Under the pieces are notes generated by a model, which was given only the letters and a program-made list of their open reading frames with translations, was not told the DNA's origin and ran no database searches. Source: DATILL01 sp035476575 (GTDB lineage: Bacteria; Actinomycetota; Actinomycetes; Mycobacteriales; JACQDL01). From it: DNA of 41,839 bases. The stretch spans positions 1 to 41,839 of the forward strand of contig DATILL010000079.1 of assembly GCA_035476575.1 (NCBI GenBank), given 5' to 3'. Position 1 is the first letter of the stretch. Each line of letters opens with the position of its first letter. Shown in pieces: positions 40,301 through 41,839 of the stretch. The translations under genes and the position numbers were made by a program.

Positions 40301-41095
40301 TCCGTGCGGTACGACGCCGCGCACCGGCAGGCCCGGCTCTGCTACGTCTCCACCAGCCGGCGGCTGGTGGAGGACCTGGCGCGACTGCTGCTGCGGTTCA
40401 GCGTGCTCAGCAGTGTCAAGCGCGTCCGCAAGGCCGGATATCGCGACGAGTACTACCTGGACGTCTATGGCATCGAGGACCAGTCGCGCTTTCTGGACGA
40501 GATCGGGATCCACGGTGCCCGCGGTGAGGCGGCAGCCGTCGCTGCCGCACGCGTGCGGCAGGTTCGGCCCAACACGAGTCTTGACCGGAACCCGAGCCTC
40601 GAGACAGTGCCCAGCGAGGTGTGGCACAGGGTGCGATCGGTGCTGGCCGACCAGCGGACGACCTACCGGGAGCGCGCCGCTACGGGTACGGCGTTCCGCG
40701 GCAGCACCGTGGTGACGCACTCGCCGAGCCCGACTCGGCTGGCCAGAGTAGCGGCCCTGCTCGACGACGCCGACGTGGAGATGCTCGCCAGCAACGATGT
40801 CTGGTGGGACACCGTGGCATCTGTCGACAGCATCGGCGAGCGTGACGTGTATGACGCGACGGTCCTCGGGACGCACAACTTCGTGGCCGACGGGATCGCC
40901 GTCCACAACAGTTTGGAGCAGGACGCGGACATGGTGATCCTGCTGCACCGCGAGGACGCCTATGAGAAGGAGTCGCCCCGGGCGGGTGAGGCCGACCTGA
41001 TCCTCGCCAAGAACCGCAACGGCCCGACCGGCACGGTGACGGTCGCTTTCCAGGGTCACTACAGCCGGTTCGTCGACATGCAGCGGGGCGGCTGA
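37370..41095 (+). CDS. dnaB: Replicative DNA helicase DnaB with two inteins
   Basis: A 1241-residue precursor; removing two inteins (349 and 431 aa) leaves a normal 461-aa helicase. Extein parts: N-terminal PPQDIAAEQAVLGGMLL, linker EQLLTETMDEIDLIS, Walker A split as ARPALGK then STLALDLARS, FSLEMGRTEITMRLLSAEAKVPL, Walker B LVVVDYMQLM, RALKLLAKELEVPVVALSQLNRG, and LSDLRESG then SLEQDADMVILLHRED. DnaB is the hexameric replicative helicase that unwinds the fork. The GTG at 37370 has GGGGAG just upstream, with short spacing. In this gene order dnaB commonly follows rplI. Confidence 0.97.
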   Translation: MAVTSELGPPAGYPSPAEFERQPPQDIAAEQAVLGGMLLSKDAIADVVEVVRGADFYRPAHQTIYDTVVDLYGRGEPADPVTISAELTRTGLLTRVGGAPYLHTLMSSVPTAANAGYYAEIVAERAVLRRLIEAGTRIVQLGYGAAGGSGGDVDEVVDRAQAAVYEVTERRLSEDYIRLEQLLTETMDEIDLISTRGGVSNGVPTGFADLDGLTNGLHPGQMVIIAARPALGKALALDTPLPTPTGWTTMGAVRVGDYLIGADGRPTRVVAATEVITGRPCYGVEFADGEVVVADAEHLWKTTTPAFRQRVERATSQHRPPYIACSRQPPLKVLAPLNMPAERVTRPVHVGLARGHDRPVTTAEIAATLRCDDRSGAPLNHAVDLCGPLQLPERDLPLGPYLLGIWLGDESRRVCWRRDGTVVAILRTIGVVDHKHIPAEYLRASVPQRCALLAGLMDTAGTVTSSGRVQFMCASPRLAEDVRELVVSLGYRCEAGRKHVAGRSEATATAYTITFTANDEVFRREGKRRAHLARRGRHHQRWSNGRNITDVRRVASVPVRCVQVDNDSHLYLASRSMIPTHNSTLALDLARSCSIKNGQSSVIFSLEMGRTEITMRLLSAEAKVPLHHMRAGRMSDDDWARLARRMGEVAEAPLYIDDSPNLTLMEIRAKARRLKQRHDLRLVVVDYMQLMSSPRRVESRQQEVSEFSRALKLLAKELEVPVVALSQLNRGPEQRTDKRPMLSDLRESGCLTAETRILRADTGAEVSLGELLASGARDVPVWSLDDRLKLVPRTMTHVFPSGTREVFELRLTSGRSITATGNHPFLTYDGWQPLDRLTPGTRLGVPRHLPAPLALRPWADDEVVLLAHLIGDGSFVRRQPIRYASIDEANLTAVTEAARHFGVQAIRDEHPEARVTTLRLPAPYRLTHGRRNPIAAWLDDLGLFGLRSQENFVPDAVFGLPKSQVGLFLRHLWATDGSVRYDAAHRQARLCYVSTSRRLVEDLARLLLRFSVLSSVKRVRKAGYRDEYYLDVYGIEDQSRFLDEIGIHGARGEAAAVAAARVRQVRPNTSLDRNPSLETVPSEVWHRVRSVLADQRTTYRERAATGTAFRGSTVVTHSPSPTRLARVAALLDDADVEMLASNDVWWDTVASVDSIGERDVYDATVLGTHNFVADGIAVHNSLEQDADMVILLHREDAYEKESPRAGEADLILAKNRNGPTGTVTVAFQGHYSRFVDMQRGG
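38069..39115 (+). other. Intein 1 of DnaB (Walker A site, class 3 signature)
   Basis: Residues 234-582, 349 aa, between the Walker A Lys and Ser. It begins with Ala, not Cys/Ser, and ends PTHN before Ser. Trp67 (in EHLWK), Cys328 (VPVRCVQVD) and Thr347 (IPTHN) form the W-C-T triad of class 3 inteins, where the internal Cys starts splicing. A LAGLIDADG homing-endonuclease domain is present but its second motif reads LMDTAGTV, with Ala at the position of the second catalytic Asp (residue 227), while the first (GIWLGDE) keeps its Asp. Nuclease activity is therefore probably lost; splicing parts look intact. Confidence 0.9.
39617..40909 (+). other. Intein 2 of DnaB (RESG/SLEQ site, class 1)
   Basis: Residues 750-1180, 431 aa. 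It begins CLTAETRIL and ends ADGIAVHN before Ser. Block B reads TATGNHPFLTYDG and block F YDATVLGTHNFVADG. The endonuclease domain has both LAGLIDADG motifs with their Asp residues (LIGDGSF at intein residue 123, WATDGSV at 227), so it may still home. The site, between RESG and SLEQ, is the one used by cyanobacterial and Rhodothermus DnaB inteins. Confidence 0.93.
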
Positions 41096-41155
41096 GCGAT
41101 ACACGGTCCAGCCTTGCACCGCGGGTCTTGCACTGGGCGAGAGTGTGGGTAAGGC

Positions 41156-41246
41156 GGAGGGCCCGATCTCTGCGAGACCGGGCCCTCCTGGGTTGGGCCA
41201 CCCACGCGCCCCGGGTGGCCCGACTGCTCCTGGACGGGTCAGGAGC
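41156..41246 (+). terminator. Triple hairpin after dnaB
   Basis: Three hairpins in a row: 41156-41165 with 41179-41188 (10 bp plus an inner TCTC/GAGA), 41195-41203 with 41213-41221 (9 bp), and 41226-41232 with 41240-41246 (7 bp). The first, starting 60 nt after the dnaB stop, is followed by CTGGGTTGGG and is the likely terminator. The third overlaps the 3' end of the possible small minus-strand gene. Confidence 0.75.
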
Positions 41247-41361
41247 AGGTCTTACAGCCGTACGCCGCCTCGCTGCCGGCGTACTCGACATTGCCCTTGA
41301 TGATCGTCGGAAGGCCAGAGGCGATACCTGCTCTGACGTTCCAACCTTCCCGCGGGTTCAC
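41239..41361 (-). CDS. Possible 40-aa Cys-containing small protein
   Basis: A short open frame on the minus strand, GTG at 41361, TGA at 41241-41239. It reads MNPREGWNVRAGIASG, then about 16 Leu/Pro/Ile/Tyr/Ala-rich residues and ends YGCKTCS. A GTG at 41382 would add 7 residues. Both Cys are in the last five residues, as in some peptide natural-product precursors, but no modifying enzyme is visible nearby. The ribosome-binding site is weak and the 3' part lies under hairpins of the dnaB terminator, so it may be chance. I do not recognise it. Confidence 0.3.
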   Translation of the reverse strand: MNPREGWNVRAGIASGLPTIIKGNVEYAGSEAAYGCKTCS

Positions 41362-41454
41362 CGATGGTCTACACCATCTCACTCATTCTCGCCGCCGCCC
41401 CCATATCGGCGTCTCACTGACTATGACTCCACGGCCAGCCGAGCCTTACGCGGA

Positions 41455-41839
41455 TCAGCCGGCGTAGTGGCGGGCGATGGCGACGGCGCGGCCGACGTAC
41501 CCGCCGCCGAACAGCACCGCGTGCACCAGCAGCGGGAAAAGCTGGTGCAGCTCCACCCGGTCCGGCCAGCCGGCGGCCAGCGGCCGGCCACCCGCAGCGG
41601 CCGCATCGCAGTATGCCGCCAGGATCCGGTCCAGCTTCGGCGCCCCGAACAACTGAAGCATCGCCAGGTCGGTCTCCCGGTGTCCGCCGTGCGCGGCCGG
41701 GTCGACCAGCCACACCCGCCCGTCGGCGCCCCACAGCACGTTGCCGCTCCACAGGTCGCCGTGCAGCCGGGCCGGCGGCTCGGCCGGGCCGGCCAGCCCC
41801 GGCAGCCGGTCCACCAACCGGTCGAACACCGCCGCGTCG
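41455..41839 (-). CDS. Fructosamine kinase family protein, 5' end beyond the window
   Basis: The last 128 codons of a protein of the fructosamine/ketosamine-3-kinase family (APH-like fold). The catalytic loop ARLHGDLWSGNVLW and the metal-binding VWLVDPAAHGGHRETDLAM are present, then FGGGYVGRAVAIARHYAG at the end. The family phosphorylates glycated amines for repair or catabolism. The start lies right of 41839. A 93-bp gap with no clear element separates it from the small frame at 41239-41361. Confidence 0.88.
   Translation of the reverse strand, partial: DAAVFDRLVDRLPGLAGPAEPPARLHGDLWSGNVLWGADGRVWLVDPAAHGGHRETDLAMLQLFGAPKLDRILAAYCDAAAAGGRPLAAGWPDRVELHQLFPLLVHAVLFGGGYVGRAVAIARHYAG

Noticed and set aside
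39611..41119. A 502-codon minus-strand frame across the 3' half of dnaB
   Set aside because: Antisense to the DnaB exteins and intein 2, which are certain; no motif seen.

Overview
The window is about 42 kb of very GC-rich actinobacterial chromosome. Long proline/alanine/arginine-rich tails, many GTG and TTG starts, and protein families such as DUF6049, DUF5318, paired GT87 enzymes and a SigM-type ZAS system suggest the Micromonosporaceae or a close relative; the genus cannot be set from the sequence alone. Position 1 lies next to the chromosomal origin: the first gene is rpmH, normally the divergent neighbour of dnaA, so dnaA and oriC should lie just left of the window. From memory, the gene order rpmH to dnaB resembles that side of the origin in Streptomyces, whereas mycobacteria split the two halves across the origin.

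Layout. (1) 146-5916: rpmH, rnpA, yidD, yidC, jag, rsmG, parA, parB, mostly overlapping and co-directional; two perfect parS sites lie inside the 5' part of parA. (2) 6034-10931: a tandem rhodanese, a Ddl-type ligase, a lipoprotein, a PLP aminotransferase and a GNAT protein. (3) 11062-20437, minus strand: NUDIX, DUF6049, murJ, a separate pseudokinase, sigM, its ZAS anti-sigma factor, trxB and trxA. Both trx genes have a sequence matching the SigR-type promoter GGAAT-N18-GTT. (4) 20509-30364: cca, an MFS transporter, yqgE, two decayed genes (a DprA-like fragment and a ComF-like phosphoribosyltransferase), a padR-ino1 operon with an operator, a DUF5318 gene, a class A penicillin-binding protein that is frameshifted in this sequence, and a ribbon-helix-helix protein. 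Three intergenic clusters of one 31-bp repeat, eight copies in all, lie here and nowhere else that I noticed. (5) 30448-35115: two convergent GT87-type membrane glycosyltransferase genes overlapping by 238 bp, endonuclease IV, and an anchored surface protein. (6) 35325-41095: rpsF-ssb-rpsR-rplI, a 500-bp gap with palindromes and a cluster of DnaA-box-like 9-mers, then dnaB interrupted by two inteins. (7) A possible 40-aa Cys-containing ORF and a fructosamine-kinase gene cut by the window edge.

How it works together: the first block handles tRNA processing, membrane-protein insertion and chromosome partitioning at the origin. The murJ block handles lipid II export and thiol/envelope stress. 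The ponA, ino1 and GT87 genes serve envelope and mycothiol/phosphatidylinositol supply. The last block holds ribosomal and replication genes. The features most worth following are the 31-bp repeat family, the intein at the Walker A site with class 3 (W/C/T) signature residues, the paired SigR-like promoters, the DnaA-box-like cluster before dnaB, and the decayed dprA/phosphoribosyltransferase pair next to a repeat array.
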